The translations under genes were made by a program, and so were the position numbers. 64,000 bases of DNA from Flavobacterium magnum (GTDB taxonomy: Bacteria > Bacteroidota > Bacteroidia > Flavobacteriales > Flavobacteriaceae): NCBI RefSeq assembly GCF_003055625.1, contig NZ_CP028811.1, forward strand, positions 2,232,001-2,296,000, in the 5' to 3' direction. This document shows, piece by piece, positions 63,214-64,000 of this stretch (positions within the stretch are counted from its first letter, which is position 1; each line of letters begins with the position of its first letter). The notes beneath the pieces are model-generated. The model saw nothing but the letters and a program-made list of their open reading frames with translations. It did not search any database and had not been told where the DNA came from.

Positions 63214-64000
63214 ATGAACTTTAATTTATTGCTTGACAACCTGACCAATCCCGCGCTGCTGTTCTTCCTTCTGGGCGTGCTGGCCGTGCGGCTCAAGAGC
63301 GATCTGCAGATTCCTGAGAATTCATCCAAGTTTATTTCGCTGTACCTGCTGTTCTCGATCGGCTTCAAGGGCGGGCAGGAACTGGCCCACAGCGACTTCA
63401 CGCTGGGCATCCTATGGTCGGCGCTGTTCGGCATCGGCATCGCGGTGGCCATCCCGGTATACGCCTTTTTCATACTGCGAAAGAAATTCAACGTATTCGA
63501 TTCCGGCGCCATTGCGGCCGCCTACGGCTCGGTCAGTGCCGTGACCTTCGTCACTGCCGCCAGTTTTCTCGAAATACAGAACCTCCACATGGACGGGCAT
63601 ATGGTGGCCGTCATGGCGCTGATGGAAGCGCCTGCGATCATCGTCGGGGTCATCCTGATCCGGTTTTTTGACAAAGGGGATGGCGTGAAGACCAACATCG
63701 CAGCCATCACCCGGCATTCGCTGACCAACGGCAGTGTGCTCCTGATCCTGGGCAGCCTCATAATCGGGTTCCTGGCCAGCGAGCAGCAGGCCTTGGGCAT
63801 CAAGCCGTTTACGACAGACCTGTTCAAGGGTTTCCTCGCTATTTTCCTGCTCGATATGGGCATAGTGAGCGGCAGGAAGCTCGGCGACTTCATCAGGAAC
63901 GGCTGGTTTGCGTTGGTGTTCGCGATATTGATCCCGTTAATCAACGGCTGCATCGTGGCTTTGGCAAGCGGATGGGTCACTGAAAACACAGGCAACCGCT
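63214..64000 (+). CDS. SbtA-type sodium-dependent bicarbonate permease, 5' part
   Basis: The first 262 residues are visible; the gene runs off the window end. The N-terminus NFNLLLDNLTNPALLFFLLG and the following hydrophobic pattern (FISLYLLFSIGFKGGQEL, then AAAYGSVSAVTFVTAASFLE) match the sodium-dependent bicarbonate transport family (SBT, PF05982). The repeated TM bundles and the ALMEAPAIIVGVIL region are typical. It imports bicarbonate with sodium. The LysR gene and two uncharacterised genes upstream form its likely regulatory and accessory context. Confidence 0.9.
   Translation, partial: MNFNLLLDNLTNPALLFFLLGVLAVRLKSDLQIPENSSKFISLYLLFSIGFKGGQELAHSDFTLGILWSALFGIGIAVAIPVYAFFILRKKFNVFDSGAIAAAYGSVSAVTFVTAASFLEIQNLHMDGHMVAVMALMEAPAIIVGVILIRFFDKGDGVKTNIAAITRHSLTNGSVLLILGSLIIGFLASEQQALGIKPFTTDLFKGFLAIFLLDMGIVSGRKLGDFIRNGWFALVFAILIPLINGCIVALASGWVTENTGNR

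Overview
The window reads as a chromosomal segment of a member of the Flavobacteriaceae (Bacteroidota), probably Flavobacterium or a close relative. The evidence is two secreted proteins with the type IX secretion C-terminal sorting domain, many promoters of the Bacteroidota TAnnTTTG (-7) type directly upstream of starts, few Shine-Dalgarno sequences, a tRNA gene without encoded CCA, and families typical of this group (DUF6266, DUF6671, HD-PycTM). No rRNA, CRISPR array or insertion sequence was seen.

Layout. 1-4394: tripartite RND efflux operon (adaptor, pump, TolC-like channel) on the minus strand. 4565-9766: recG, then divergently an M1 aminopeptidase and a patatin lipase. 10036-14846: small membrane protein, TauE-type permease, an ArsR/SRPBCC pair, an M2-like metallopeptidase lipoprotein and a VOC protein. 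15037-25780: mostly housekeeping genes (UvrD/PcrA helicase, tsaC, an OmpA lipoprotein, a glycosyltransferase, holA, purC, a long-chain acyl-CoA ligase) plus a class A beta-lactamase-like hydrolase. 25890-35146: a Crp/Fnr regulator, a large GAF protein, an HD-PycTM membrane fusion, a phosphoesterase fused to an outer-membrane barrel, and exodeoxyribonuclease III. 35335-47208: secreted and envelope proteins, an MBOAT/SGNH acyltransferase pair, tRNA-Val, a BI-1 protein, two esterases, a DUF892 protein and several small ORFs.

47340-50444 is a large T9SS-secreted protein with ten exact-length 138-bp repeats. It borders a markedly AT-rich island (about 50.5-57.0 kb). There a DNA methyltransferase, a UvrD-type helicase fused to a PD-(D/E)XK nuclease with Fe-S-type cysteines, and a C-terminally membrane-anchored protein form a translationally coupled operon. 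A SLATT two-TM effector-type gene lies just upstream. This is the best candidate in the window for an undescribed defence system.

57.0-58.4 kb holds a small DNA-binding-like protein, an unusual array of helically phased short motifs and a DUF6266 gene. 58.7-64.0 kb holds a FAS1 lipoprotein, a short-chain dehydrogenase, and a LysR-regulated cluster ending in an SbtA-type sodium/bicarbonate permease cut by the window end.

Three GC-rich intergenic stretches (about 11426-11500, 58510-58585, 60961-61030) share a two-box sequence pattern and may be copies of a dispersed structured element. Gene functions are inferred from sequence motifs read by eye; no database search was possible.
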